From the NCBI GenBank assembly GCA_017893485.1, contig CM030360.1:145080516-145144515 (forward strand): 64,000 nucleotides of DNA, in the 5' to 3' direction. The notes under the pieces were generated by a model. It did no database searches and was not told the DNA's origin. It saw nothing but the letters and a program-made list of their open reading frames with translations. A program made the position numbers and the translations under genes. The DNA comes from Hemerocallis citrina (Eukaryota; Streptophyta; Magnoliopsida; Asparagales; Asphodelaceae). This document shows positions 32,038-43,214 of this stretch, in pieces (positions within the stretch are counted from its first letter, which is position 1; every line of letters begins with the position of its first letter).

Positions 32038-33900
32038 ATGGCCGAAATCTCTCCTCCCGATAACTTGTACACATCGGATCCATTTATCTCCAATGGGACA
32101 AGCCTTACACGATCACCATTTTTTGATGGAAAATGTTATGACGTCTGGAAAGTTCGTATGTCTCATTTTTTAAAGATGCTCGGACAAGAGGTATGGAATG
32201 TGTGCATCAATAAAACAGATATTCAAGTTAGCGACGGGAAGACATCTTTTACAAAAGCAGAGTTGGCCCTCAAGACGGCAAATTCCAAAGCCATGACGAC
32301 TCTCTATACAGGGTTGAATAACGAAGAACTAATGCGATGCGGGCGTAACTGCAAAACAGCATACGAGATCTGGAACAACATGCTGAAGCGGCATGAAGGA
32401 ACCGCTTCTGAAGTAAAAGCTAAAGTTAATTTATGTTTCTATAAGTTTGATGTGTTTCGCATATTGCCAGGGAAAAATGTGGATCAAATGCTCGCCCGCT
32501 TCGATATCATTGCCTACGAACTTGAGAGCGTAGGTAAGGGGCTAGATGATGACCGAAAGGTCGGAAAGCTCATAAGCTGTCTCACGCCAGAATGGAATGT
32601 AAAGGCCGCTACAATGAGGGAGACTCTTGAAGAGAAGGGATTCGACTACTACACATTCCAAGGAAAGCTGTAGACATACGAGATGGAAATGTCGGAGACC
32701 AAAAGATACATACAAAACATCGGGATTGAACCAAAGACCGAAGAGAAGACCATTGTACTAAAAGCAGAAAAATCCTGACCATCAATAGCAGATTCTGTTC
32801 GTGAGGAGTCAGACGAGGACATTACTCTATTGACAAAACAACTTCGTAAGTATCTCAAACATAAGAAATATGCAGGTACCAAGGAGAAAGGGAGAAGGAT
32901 AAAGATGATGTGTGCTATAAGTGCAAGAAGCCTGGACACATTCGTGCAAATTATCTCGTCTCACAAGACAGGAACAGGGACTACTACCGCTCAAATCCAA
33001 GTCTGAAAAAGAAGGTGATAAAGGCAACATGGTTAGGTTAGATTTCGATTCAAGTGAGGGAGAGCAAGGCTATGATGACGTCGGCTTCATGGCTCTTGGG
33101 CATGGTAAGGTGCAATCACCATCTCAAGAAGAGGTAATCGAAGAACCCACTTATGATGAACTAGTAAACATGTGTAATGGTTTGAAAGACTATGCTAAGA
33201 AATTAAGTCGTGAACTTAGGCAATATGAACAAATTTCAAATGACAGCCATGACTCTTGTATTACAAAAAATCAAAAACTGAAAAATAAGAATGCCTTGAT
33301 CTTGGAAAAAATTGAGTCATTTAGAAAAGATCATGATGTATTGCTAAAGGAAAATGAAATCTTAAAACAACAAATTCGAGAGTCTTTGGCAACGCATGAT
33401 GATCACTTAAGAGAAATTCATGAGAAATCAGTTATATCGCTAAACTCACAGATGATTTAAAAGAATGTAAAAAGAAATTTGTTGAGGTAATGGAAGGATG
33501 TAATGAAGCTTTTGAACAAAATAGGATTCTTAATGCTACACTAGACACTCTTCGTTGGAATACAAATGACGATGAGATGACTAGGAAAAGATTATGTAAA
33601 AGAGTAACTGAGCTTGAAAAGATTGTTGAAAAATGTGAAGGGCCCAGTTACTTTATTACAAAAAATTCAAGATCTTATATGATAATCGAGGACTTGGTTA
33701 CGAAGAGCCAATACACCATCAAAAATGTAAATCATCATGTCATACACACTTGCACAAACTCCAACATAATCATAAACCAACCCAAAGCTATGCAAGTGTG
33801 CATGACTCAAGACATAGTCGTATCACATGTCATTATTGCTGTAGATTAGGACATATTTCATATAACTGTTCATTAAAAAGGAATGCTAATTTTTTTGGGT
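32038..33900 (+). pseudogene. Sirevirus-like gag, several stops and frameshifts
   Basis: The first frame (32038-32673) gives 211 residues from MAEISPPDNLY, with FFDGKCYDVWKVRM and NKAMTTL-type sequence typical of the copia gag domain UBN2 (PF14223). A TAG (after FQGKL) interrupts it, and a TGA follows near 32777. The first knuckle (32913-32954) reads CYKCKKPGHIRANY, with the last Cys replaced by Tyr. A coiled-coil-rich segment (33030-33460) and another frame (33490-33849) follow. A second knuckle, CHYCCRLGHISYNC (33828-33869), keeps all CCHC ligands. Two knuckles separated by a coiled coil is a Sirevirus arrangement. This copy cannot make the full protein. Confidence 0.8.
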
Positions 33901-34523
33901 AAGAAAGAATGTTAATACAGGATCAAAACCCACTTGGACTCCTACAAAATTCCATGTAGGTGGTCCGATACTCTCAACTTAGGAGATCGTAGACGCCTTG
34001 ATAGAAGACGCTCGAGAGGCTCAGCAAGTTATACTAGCAAACAACATCTCTATCAAGGAAAAAGGAGAAGGATCTTGGTCCTTCAGATAAGTATACCATC
34101 GGGTAAAATCTACACTAGCTTGAAATTATATTAAATGTGCATCTGCTGAATTATTCCTGAAATGTGCAAACTTTACAATAACATAAAATCACTATTTGAA
34201 TGATCGGTCGATCGTAAATATCATTTATTCTTAATCAGTCGAGAATGGACCGGTCGACCGAACGGTCGACCGTCCACCCCTCTGTCACAAATCACCAAAT
34301 TAAAACTCTCTATTTTGTGTTGAGCGGTCGACCGTATATATGAACCGGTCGACCGACCCAGTCGGCTGACCTGCTGATTCCCTTTCTAATATAAATACCT
34401 CTTCACCCCTAACCTTTCTTTCTTATAAAACCCTAGCCTCCAAATATAAACCCATCAAATAAACCCTCATCTCTCAACCTTTACATCAAAAATTTCTCAA
34501 GTGCCCTCTCATCCTTTGTCTCC
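33901..34523 (+). other. Gag-to-env spacer of the Sirevirus-like element, pol absent
   Basis: No pol signature is seen. The segment carries CGGTCGACCG at 34251-34260, 34263-34272, 34325-34334 and 34346-34355. A promoter-like stretch with ATATAAATACC (34389-34399) and TTATAAAACCC follows just before the env-like ORF. A separate transcript for that ORF is possible but unproven. Confidence 0.5.
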
Positions 34524-35644
34524 ATGGCTTCCTCTTCTCACAAATCGAAAGGCAAGAAGGCTGTTGCCTCCAAATCCGTCACTAAAAATGGTATAATCTT
34601 TTGCAACTCACATTGTGCTGATCTTTACTTCTCTCTATAATGCCCCCGTTGTTGCAAATCGGGTTATTAACCTATCACCCTTGGGAGGGCAATTCTCTGT
34701 CATGGTTAGAATTCTTAGGGATTTTGGGTGGAAAAACTATCTTGCTACCCCGAGCACTCACTCCGAGTCTCTAACTCAACAATTCTATGCAAATCTTGAG
34801 GGACTTCAAGATGATGATCTTACCCTCTCTTCTATCATCCTTGGCTGATGAGTCAAAATCACTCCCGAATATCTTCGGGGGAGATACGAGTTTTCCGAAG
34901 GGGAGTTTGATGCATATCATTTAGACTTTAAAACCCTCATTTATAAGCCCGGTCACAATCAAAACACCGTCAACTCTATGGTCATTCAACCCGAATTCTC
35001 TCGTCTCCCTTGTCCCACTCCCACAAACTTCACCGATACCGCTCGGGTCCTAAATAAAATTGTTAATGCAGATATTTGGCCCAAAAAAGAATGATAAAAC
35101 AGAAATTTGGGTCGATCAGTCATTCATTATTCTTTTTATTCTCGGAGAATACAAGTTCGATCTTGCTACATTCATCATTCGCACGATGAATTATGCAACT
35201 ACTACAAATCGTGGTCTCCCCTTCACCTCTCTCATATACAATCTTGCCATTGATTCCTGCATTGATGTCGGGAACTTCTTGCTCAGTAAGAGCCCTATGC
35301 CCATTCTCCCTTAACAAATGGGTATTGATGTACCCTTCAATCAGCGTGCTCGTCGTCGTCAAGCCCAATAACAAGAGTGCCAAGCCGAACAAGCACCATA
35401 AGCATCTTCCTTTTCATGACGCAAAAGTGTCACTGGCTCTTCATCATTCATGACTCATGAGCAGTTTACTGCTCATCAAATGCAAGTATATGAATATTAT
35501 GTAAACACAATTGAGTATTTGCAGGATAAGGAATATTGGGAAATTCTTCCTCCACCAAATGATGAAGAAGATGAGGAAGATGAGGAAGACGACGATGGAA
35601 ATGAAGTTGATGGCGATGATGGCAAGGATGATAATGATGAGTAA
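34524..35644 (+). pseudogene. Env-like / plant-transposon-protein extra ORF of the Sirevirus-like element
   Basis: ATG 34524 opens MASSSHKSKGKKAV, a Ser/Lys-rich start. A further frame (34615-34848) has FGWKNYLATPST and QQFYANLEGLQDDDLTL, similar to the 'putative plant transposon protein' domain (PF20167-like). Two stops in a row follow, then in the same frame VKITPEYLRGRYEFSEGEFD to about 35092. Later pieces are FDLATFIIRTMNYA (from 35060) and a C-terminal piece (35450-35644) ending in a long Asp/Glu run. At least three breaks are present. Env-like ORFs in this position are known in Sireviruses; no transmembrane envelope features are visible. The domain name is my recognition, unsearched. 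Confidence 0.55.
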
Positions 35645-37768
35645 ATATTTTTATTGAAATATCACTATGTATGCTTCCTGTTGTTGTGTAATATTATATG
35701 AAGAAATATATCCATATTAAGTTGCTTGTCTTAAATATCTGATTGCCTGCAATGTATCAGTTTTTCGGTCGACTGTGTGGTCAACCGATTTTTTGCATAA
35801 ATTTTCCTTCAGTATTTGCGATCGACCGAACGGTCGACCGATTTGCCCTCTGTGATTTGTTGTGGTTTTGTCAAAGGAGTGCGGCCGACTGTGCAGTCAA
35901 CCAGTATTGATGTAAAACTAACCCTAAATAGAAAATTTCCAAGAATCTTAAAGGATTAATTTTATCAACATGTAAGTGCCGATCAAAGTTGAAAATTTTA
36001 ACAGTTAACAGATTTGATGGGTTTTCAAGAATTGAATTACGTGTAACAATCCCAATTAATAATTCACTATACAATCAATAATTAGATCCCTGAGTGTTTT
36101 AGCAAGTAATAGTTCCAATATTGATTCGTACTCTACTCAAGCATGTGGAACACTCAATCTCAGTTATTATTTGTGGACGACAGGCAAATCAGATAATATA
36201 ATAGATAATAGGACAGTAGAACATAAATATTTAATAATGGAAAAAGTATACTGAATGCGAAGAAACCGGCGTAGATCTTAGAATTGGACAACAATCAAGA
36301 ACACAACAATCACAGTGAACAAAGGCAGCAACAAGGCCAATGAGCTAGCAGATCTGGCCAACGGCGGGGTTGACGGCGAGTTGGGGCGGCGTCGACGGTG
36401 AGGTGCGACGGTGCCGGTGGATGTGCACGGGGGCGGTGCTGGTGGCGCGGTAGGCGATCGAAGCAGAGAGGAAGAAAGCAGGATTTGGGTCTTGTCTGTT
36501 GTCGAAAGGGAAGGGGGGGAGAAGGAAGGCCAGAGGTGGGGTCCTGGGCGGCGTAGATAGGACGGCGACTAAGGGGGGAGGGTCGCCGGAGATGGGGGTG
36601 GCCGGAGCTGGTCGGAGAAAAGGGTGGGAGAGATGAACAGTAAGTAGGGGAATTGGGTTCAGTTTGGGGATTAGAAAATTAGGATTTTGGAATTGGTTTT
36701 ATTTGTGGAGGTTAATTTAGGGTAGATTTTAGAGTTAATCACTAACCCTAAAATTGTATTAGGATTTATCACAAATCCTAATAATTTAGATCTCAGTTGT
36801 ATTACACAAAGGAGAGGGGAAGAGCAAAAACTCAACACAATAAATTTTAATCAAGAGTGGCATGCTTTCTCATTAATCTCAAGGCCTATAAATAGGCTCA
36901 AAATACATTTTGATACAAATCTCAAAATATTCTCAAAATCTAAAAAAAATACAAAAAGATTACATATGGCTATAATTGCCAGAAACAAATATGGTACTGA
37001 AATAAAATCCTAAACTAAATAAGCAACTGCCGAAGACGACGCCTGCACTGATAGAAATGCCCGAATTGTCTTGAACCGATGTCCTCATCAAGTATGCTCT
37101 CGGGAAATTTTGTGGATTTTCGCTTTTGCGGTCGACCGTACGGTCGACCGGTCTCTTCTCTGGTCTTCGTTACAATTTTTTAAAACCCTCTTTATTTTTT
37201 ATATGATTCTTGAAACTCATTTTTTATGTATTATACCTGTATTGGGGAGGATCTCGGATCTATGATATTATGAAGAGCTCTCACTGTGCAACAAAGAGTC
37301 TCGCTATCAACGGTATCATATAAGAAGATTCTCTTCCACTCTTTTACATTAACATTTCGTCATTTTCAAACTCTATGAATTTTTTTAACGTGCTTTAAAT
37401 GGAATATCTTATTCACTTTTCCTCGACATAATCCCTCTTGGTGTGTTCCAAAAGGGGGGAGAATTTCTTTTGGAATGTTTTCAAATAAAGTCTAAAGTGT
37501 TCATGAAATATTTTCAAATGCTTTACAATGATTCTATGAATGTTTTCAACTACAAATATGTTTTCAAAAGTTTTACACTAATCATATATGTTGTAATTCC
37601 GTATAACAGGTGGCATTGAATTAAGGGGGAGTATTTACATCTCTCTTAAAAGCTCTTGCTTATGAAAATCTGTGTAACAGGATATACTAAACTCAGGGAG
37701 AGTATTTATGTGGCCTATTTTAATTTTCAAACCTTCTGACATGTTTTGTTCACACCAAAAAGGGAGAT
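35645..37768 (+). other. 3' spacer of the Sirevirus-like element with a probable unclassified insertion
   Basis: Palindrome pairs are at 35819-35840 and 37129-37150. Between about 35910 and 37075 the character changes: a very G-rich block (36350-36620), a minus-strand TATA-like palindrome (CCTATAAATAGG near 36886) and an A-rich stretch. GATGT occurs at both putative edges (about 35909 and 37079), so this may be a solo LTR or small insertion of about 1.1 kb. I could not fix its ends. The purine tract AAAAAGGGAGAT precedes the 3' LTR. Confidence 0.45.
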
Positions 37769-38755
37769 TGTTGACTCTTAGTTTGGTGTGCACAAAACGT
37801 GCTCATTAATACTAATAAGTTTAAAGTTAGTTGTTCAGATTTTCAGGATCAAATAAGAAGAGTAATATCAACAAATGTCAACAAGAGATCGAAGAGAGAT
37901 TCAGGAATATTCAAACAAGAAAAGTAATAAAGAAAGATGGCAAACACAAGCAAAAGAGGAAGATATTCAAAAAGAGTCCATGATTAATTGGTCTCCAAAA
38001 AAGCTATCAAGACCTGAATTTTTCCTTCTATTTTCGTGAGATTTTAATTATATAAGATTGATTAAAGATTGATTAGTTTATGGAAAGAAAACAGAATGGA
38101 TTCGAAATATACAGTGCGATACCGGTCGACCACATCGCAGTCGACCGCAACCTTGAGTTGCTTGAGAAGCGCTCGACCTTTCACCTCTCTACTTTACGTC
38201 AGAGAGCTGAACGGTCGACCACACCTGTCGGTCGACCGCACTTTGCGCTGTATGTATTCTTGCAAAGTATCATTACTATTTTTGATCGATACACTTCTCC
38301 GTCTACTTATATTGGACGAATCCACTGTGTGTTCTTCAACCTATTACTTCTGAAAAAAATATTCTGAACTAATCTATCAATAATCAATCCGAGTGTGAGC
38401 GATAATTTTTTTCTGTATTCTTTAGTCAGGATCATTAACGATCTTGAGTTTTGATTTTTCTTTCTTTCTCACTTCGGTGAGATTGACGGGACTTGTATTG
38501 GAAATCCTGTGGGTGTAATAGGTCTTTTAGTCTGAATCCGAGAATCACTGTACAAAGAGTTTTAAGTATAGTGGAACGCTTGTGCCGAAGAATTGCTATA
38601 CGTAGGTGGTGTGGACGTAGACCTGAGGGTCGAACCACGTTATATCGCTGCGTCATCTGTATTTGTTGCTCTTAACTCCTTTTCTTACCTTGCACTTTAT
38701 TTTATTAATTTTTTATTCCGCACAATCACCCTATTCACCACCAGGGTGATTTACA
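37769..38755 (+). repeat. Sirevirus-like 3' LTR
   Basis: It matches 30980-31981 throughout with scattered substitutions and ends GGTGATTTACA. CGGTCGACCG is at 38229-38238. ACATT after it is the partner of ATATT at 30975-30979. Confidence 0.9.
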
Positions 38756-38875
38756 ACATTCTGGCGGTGCCGTAGTCCTATACAAGACCATGAGGAGATA
38801 CGAAGTGATTCACGATGAGTCCATGCAGCTTGAGCCACATTTCGGTCTCTATTCATCACAACCTGAGAACGGAAC
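38756..38875 (-). pseudogene. Lipase last visible exon, part a
   Basis: The acceptor AAAAATCAG is followed by FRSQVVMNRDRNV, QAAWTHRESL and ISSWSCIGLRHRQN, a conserved region C-terminal to the lipase domain in this family. The exon is cut in mid-frame by the Sirevirus LTR at 38755, with ACATT as the duplicated target. Confidence 0.8.
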
Positions 38876-39209
38876 CTGATTTTTAAAGAACACGGTTTTT
38901 TTTTTCCTGAACAAATTTTCGAATAGATATGCAAAAATCAATATATGAACCAACTCGAAGCAACAGCCTAATATAATCAAATTATTTCTTGTAATGTATT
39001 TTGACTTTTTGCAGTATATTTGTTGCATCTTGAACCCTTGTCAGAAGCATGCACTGCGTTTCACAGTTTCATATATTTAAAGACTAGGAAGATTATTATG
39101 TTTAGATGCTTCTTGAATTTGAAGAAAGGTTGTACGGTTTAATTTTGTAGATTAATAAGCGCATGATGTTTCAAAGTCCATGAACCTAAGATAGTTTAGT
39201 AACCCTTAC
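38876..39209 (-). other. Lipase intron before the last visible exon
   Basis: 334 bp with donor GTAAGG (complement of 39204-39209) and acceptor CAG at 38876-38878. AT-rich, nothing else seen. Confidence 0.7.
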
Positions 39210-39385
39210 TTGTATTCCGCTGAAACTGGTCGGAGGATTGCACCAGCCCCTGCTACTCTTGCCTTGGCAGTGGCAATAAATGGAAGACAAGACCCCAACG
39301 CAGAAGCAGAGCGATAAACTGTGGTCAGTATTCTAGTTTGTTCAATTTGACTTTTAAGGTCATTCAGCCAAGCTGATGCCGTTAC
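39210..39385 (-). pseudogene. Lipase exon 6
   Basis: Encodes VTASAWLNDLKSQIEQTR, then VYRSASALGSCLPF and ARVAGAGAILRPVS, directly after exon 5 in phase 0. The frame is open. This segment lies after the catalytic Asp region in the family. Confidence 0.85.
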
Positions 39386-39816
39386 CTGCACATGGATAAA
39401 TATTTCGTTAATCGTTAATACAAGAATAACAACAAATACAATACAGAAAATTGCAGAACAATTCCAAGGAAAAATGTCACCACCGAAAAAGAATCTGAGA
39501 CTGACAGAAGTACTGATAATCGAACCAAACTGTCTACTGCATCAGATCTTATCTACTTCTCATTTAGATTTGACTGATTTGTTTAATTCTAAATATGCAC
39601 TATTATTCTGGATTCTGAATAAATCAATAAAAACCGACACATAAAGACTGTTTTAAACAAAAATACAGTCATATATCAACAACGGGTGTAAACTTTCATT
39701 TATCAATCAGAGAAGTTATGTTATAGTAGAATTGAACTTGGTTATCAACTAAGCTATATGCCTAGGGAGATAAGAATACAATCATTGAAAAAATAATAAA
39801 GGTATCAAATTAGAAC
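39386..39816 (-). other. Lipase intron 5
   Basis: 431 bp, GT-AG (donor GTTCTAAT, acceptor TGTGCAG). AT-rich with no repeat or gene noticed. Confidence 0.7.
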
Positions 39817-39935
39817 CTCAGAACACAAGTCATCTACTGAACCAGCCGAGAAAGTAGGAACTAAATCAGCTCCATTGATAACTGATGTGATAAAGGGAAC
39901 TCCTGATACTGCCAACTCCCATGTCATGCAGGCAC
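39817..39935 (-). pseudogene. Lipase exon 5
   Basis: Encodes ACMTWELAVSGVPFITSV and INGADLVPTFSAGSVDDL. The Asp in NGADLVP corresponds to the expected acid of the catalytic triad in class 3 lipases. The frame is open and joins exon 4 within the Gly codon after FAP. Confidence 0.9.
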
Positions 39936-41980
39936 CTGCATGTAATATATGTTATTAGCAATGGTCATAAGAAACACGGATCTGGCAATGCTACATAATG
40001 CTGTGCACAAGAATTGCATAAATTCGAGTTGATGCAAGGCCACCGCAATGACTTTCATAGACATCAGTAAAGATATATTTTATCTTTCCATATAAAAAAA
40101 TTACGGATACATGGAACTATAAGCCGCTTTTGGCTCTCAATAGAAAAACATCTACTGTCTGGGAATTTTATGGGCCTCGTGAGCACAAGGTCTAGGAGCC
40201 TAGACAAATTTTCAGAATGTGCACTTAGAACTAAACATAAAAACTGTCGTGAGTATGAGCCCGAGTTTCCTAAAATGGCTTAGCATGTGTATAGCTAAGC
40301 AATAACACTACTGGTTTCATATACTACTACTAATACAACAACAAAGCCTTTTTCCCAACTAGTTGGGTAGGCTACATGAATCCCGATTTTCCATTATGCT
40401 CGGTTTAGCGGCTTTAGCCCAATATCTTCTATAAGACCACAAGCTATCAAGCTATCATATAGTAAGCCTTTTAACTTTAATGGAGGAAAACACAAAAGAA
40501 CCAAAATCACGACATGGGGTTATATTGTTGAAATTGCATGACAGGGGTGCTCTAGATGTCTCTTATGGTAACCTAATGTCTACGATGTGGAAACTTTGTA
40601 CATGACAATACTGCCTCAACTTGACTCTTCTTCCTGACAAGTTGTGAAACAATAGAAAGGGCATCCATATTGGACAGCAGATAAATGGGTGATCACCAGC
40701 TCCTTGAAAGGTGAAATGTGAAGCCCAAAATTTATCATGTAGGTACTAGCAGTATACACTGATCCAACATCTTCACCATTAATATCCCCACCAAAGATTC
40801 CCGCACTCCAACCTGTCCCTACCAATGCACTTTTAGTCTAAAGCTCAAGTTCCATCTGAAATGGAGATTGGAGAGACATGACGAAACATATTGAATGGAA
40901 GTTGTACTTTGAAGTACAGAGATGCTCAAATGAATGTCTTATCTTTATAATGGAAACAAAGTTAATTCCACTATCCCATTCTTGGAGGGGGGGAACCCTT
41001 CGTACTCTCATTAACGGAAGAAGACTGGGAGTAGTACTTTCCTGAATGGAACTTTGTTTTGTGAGAATAATAATGTTAACAACAGTTGGAAATCTGAGGG
41101 TTAAAATCCACATCCTAAAATGTCATATAGTCTCCAATACCACTCCTTCTAAGTTCTAACTGATCAAGAGGCTAAACTTGACCTGGATGGACTCTCTATC
41201 AACTCATGAGCTATCCAATGCTTGCATTTATATTGATAGAAAAAGACTATTGGACCATAAGCATGCCCTCAATTAGTCAGCACAATTTATTAACCCAATA
41301 GACCAATGGAGATCCAAAGGTTGAATCCATCGTCCACAAGATAGAAAGGGAATTGTTAGGAGATCCCAGGATCTAATTTAACCTTGGTTGTCCTACTTAA
41401 GAGTCAAACGCCTTGCCACTACACAAGAAGTGCCTGTAATTGTTTCTTCTTTTTTATGGGTTAAATATTTAAGATTCCTAAAAAATTTAATTTGTTTTGC
41501 TGAATTTTCATGATTCTAAAGCTTTCTAATTAGGGAATAGATTAGTAAATATTTTGGCTATTATTTTGGCTATTCATTCAGAAATATTTTGTAGATTCTA
41601 TTTGTAAGCTAGTTGATTAATGAATCAAGTTGTTAAGAATTATAAGAACATTGTGTGATTGAAGTGTTACTTGGCAAAGCATCATCCTCTTCTTTCTTTC
41701 AACTCCTACTCAACCTGTTCTTCGTCATGCATGAACTAAGTGAAAGAACTCCAAAAGGTGAGAGTGTGAGACAACTCAAATCCATGAATTCAAATGATGG
41801 AAATACATATTTCTTAATTACTTGAATGCTAAACTACTGGAAGTTCATGACTTGATGAAAAAATTGGACCAAGCTTGTACACTTAAGTAACTACTAGTTA
41901 TTCGAATCAAAATCACATAAGTTAGAGAACTTCTAGCTTTGAGAAACAATTTTAAGCTAATATTGGTAGAGGAACCAAAC
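39936..41980 (-). other. Lipase intron 4 (2,045 bp)
   Basis: A long intron, acceptor ATGCAG at 39936-39941 and donor GTTTGG at 41975-41980. It contains a SINE-like tail (40325-40400). Weak frames at 40616-40825 and 40838-41113 show no domain or splice logic. A target-like block near 41250-41440 was not identified. Confidence 0.65.
40325..40400 (-). mobile_element. SINE fragment, Au-like 3' tail
   Basis: The minus strand reads GATTCATGTAGCCTACCC, AACTAGTTGGG and AAGGCTTTGTTGTTGT, followed by GTA/TAG triplets. This resembles the 3' end and TTG tail of plant Au SINEs. I did not recognise a tRNA-like head upstream (to about 40450), so it may be 5'-truncated. Confidence 0.5.
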
Positions 41981-42083
41981 CTGGCGCAAAAGCAACACAA
42001 GTGGTGGCTGCAAACTCCTGATGTTCACGCAATACATATGTTAAAATTGCAGCAGTACCTCCACCAAGGGAATGACCCACAAT
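41981..42083 (-). pseudogene. Lipase exon 4 with the nucleophile elbow
   Basis: Begins IVGHSLGGGTAAILTYVLRE and ends FAAT-TCVAFAP. The GHSLG pentapeptide places the catalytic Ser codon at 42069-42071. Intron boundaries (CTTAG before, GTTTGG after) are standard. This exon is intact and is the strongest single evidence for the lipase identity. Confidence 0.92.
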
Positions 42084-42628
42084 CTAAGCATTATTTCAAG
42101 ATAAGATATAGGTAAGATTGTTAGGAACTTTTCTAATGTCTCCAGAGAAACAGGAATCAGTACAAAAAAATCCTAAGAAGGTACATGTCAATGCACACAA
42201 ACATAAAAACCAGTAAGTGGGTAATTGAAGAAACAGAATGACAACAAGGAGCTGTCAAGTGACTACTAGCGAAGGATTATGATGATCAAGCAAAATTCTG
42301 CATAATAAAAATTAATCACAGTCAGACTAATTAGCATCAAATAACCCTAAAAAATGGCATCATGTAGTTTGCATGTGTGCATAATTAAATTGGGTATTAG
42401 TTCTCACATACATTCAATTATAATAAAGGTGCAGCACATATGTTTATGCATTATTAACAAAAGTAAGATGGTTGTGATCTAATCTATGGATAGATGGATG
42501 ACTGATTTGATGAGTGCCACAAAACTGTGTCCAGATGACCACCAATACTATGTGTCCACATGACCACAAATTAAAGATATAATAATAGAGAATTACTTGA
42601 CAATAAGACACCTAAGGTGGAGAATCAC
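42084..42628 (-). other. Lipase intron 3
   Basis: 545 bp, donor GTGATTC, acceptor TGCTTAG. Nothing notable. Confidence 0.65.
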
Positions 42629-42908
42629 CTTTAGCTCATAATTAGGATAGTTACATAATGCCTCCATTAGACGTGGAGTTGCCAGCTTTGCAATCCACCG
42701 AGCAGCTGCATGCAAGCATTCCACAGTGTGCATAACCGAGAACTAAACTGCTTAATTACACCGCCTTCATGCACAACAGTATGATGGAATGGTACAACTA
42801 CACCAGTTGCCGCAGTCAAAGTATCTCTAATGCTATGAGTTCCTCGAATCAAGAGCAAAATACACTTTGTGCTCTTGTCAACAATAATTGTATATGCTGG
42901 CTTCAAAT
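42629..42908 (-). pseudogene. Lipase exon 3, two frameshifts
   Basis: Starts LKPAYTIIVDKSTKCILL and IRGTHSIRDTLTAATG in one frame. After HEGGV the homologous reading (VLGYAHCGM) is one frame over, implying an extra base near 42744. After GML the reading shifts again to ARWIAKLATPRLMEAL, next to a TGCATGCA at 42709-42716 that looks like a 4-bp duplication. It ends NYPNYELK in phase 0 for exon 4. Confidence 0.88.
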
Positions 42909-43012
42909 CTGCAAGCAGATAGTCAAAATAACAGTAAGAAGGGTGTAAGAAACTCAAAACCCCTTGCATGATAAAAATTTCATACTATTGGATATAACTA
43001 CTCGCACTTCAC
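42909..43012 (-). other. Lipase intron 2
   Basis: 104 bp, donor GTGAAG, acceptor GCTTGCAG; splits the Asn codon in KAGGNLKPAY. Confidence 0.75.
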
Positions 43013-43214
43013 TCCCTCCTGCTTTAGGCTCCTGAAGTAAGACATCTTCGTCAGTATGACCAGTTGTCTCCATAAATAATGGGAATGGTTTCTTTGAAAA
43101 ATGCCAGCACAGAATCAACAGATTCAAAAGATATTTCAGTTCAGCAATGATTTGAGCTCCTTTCACAGGCGCACTTTCTTCTTCAGCATATACACTAGCA
43201 ACATGTAAATTTCC
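43013..43214 (-). pseudogene. Lipase exon 2
   Basis: Encodes GNLHVASVYAEEESAPVK, then ELKYLLNLLILCWHFSKK and PFPLFMETTG. The frame is open, with acceptor GTGGCAG. It matches the region just N-terminal to the lipase domain in the plant family. Confidence 0.88.

Larger units (their letters stand above)
30980..38755 (+). mobile_element. Sirevirus-like Ty1/copia retrotransposon lacking pol
   Basis: This 7,776-bp element has LTRs of 1,002 bp (30980-31981) and 987 bp (37769-38755), a primer site at 31983, a purine tract before the 3' LTR (37757-37768) and flanking ATATT/ACATT, an imperfect 5-bp duplication. Inside are a gag with two knuckle motifs (32038-33900) and an env-like extra ORF (34524-35644). 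No protease, integrase, RT or RNase H motif is visible between them. Gag followed by an env-like ORF and noncoding palindromes fits the Sirevirus genus. It lies within the lipase last visible exon, opposite strand. Confidence 0.8.

Noticed and set aside
36350..36620. A GC-rich host gene inside the Sirevirus-like element
   Set aside because: No long open frame or recognisable domain; the G-rich skew fits low-complexity sequence of an inserted repeat.
40616..41113. Small minus-strand genes inside lipase intron 4
   Set aside because: Frames of 69 and 91 codons have no family resemblance and no splice context; they are consistent with chance in intron sequence.
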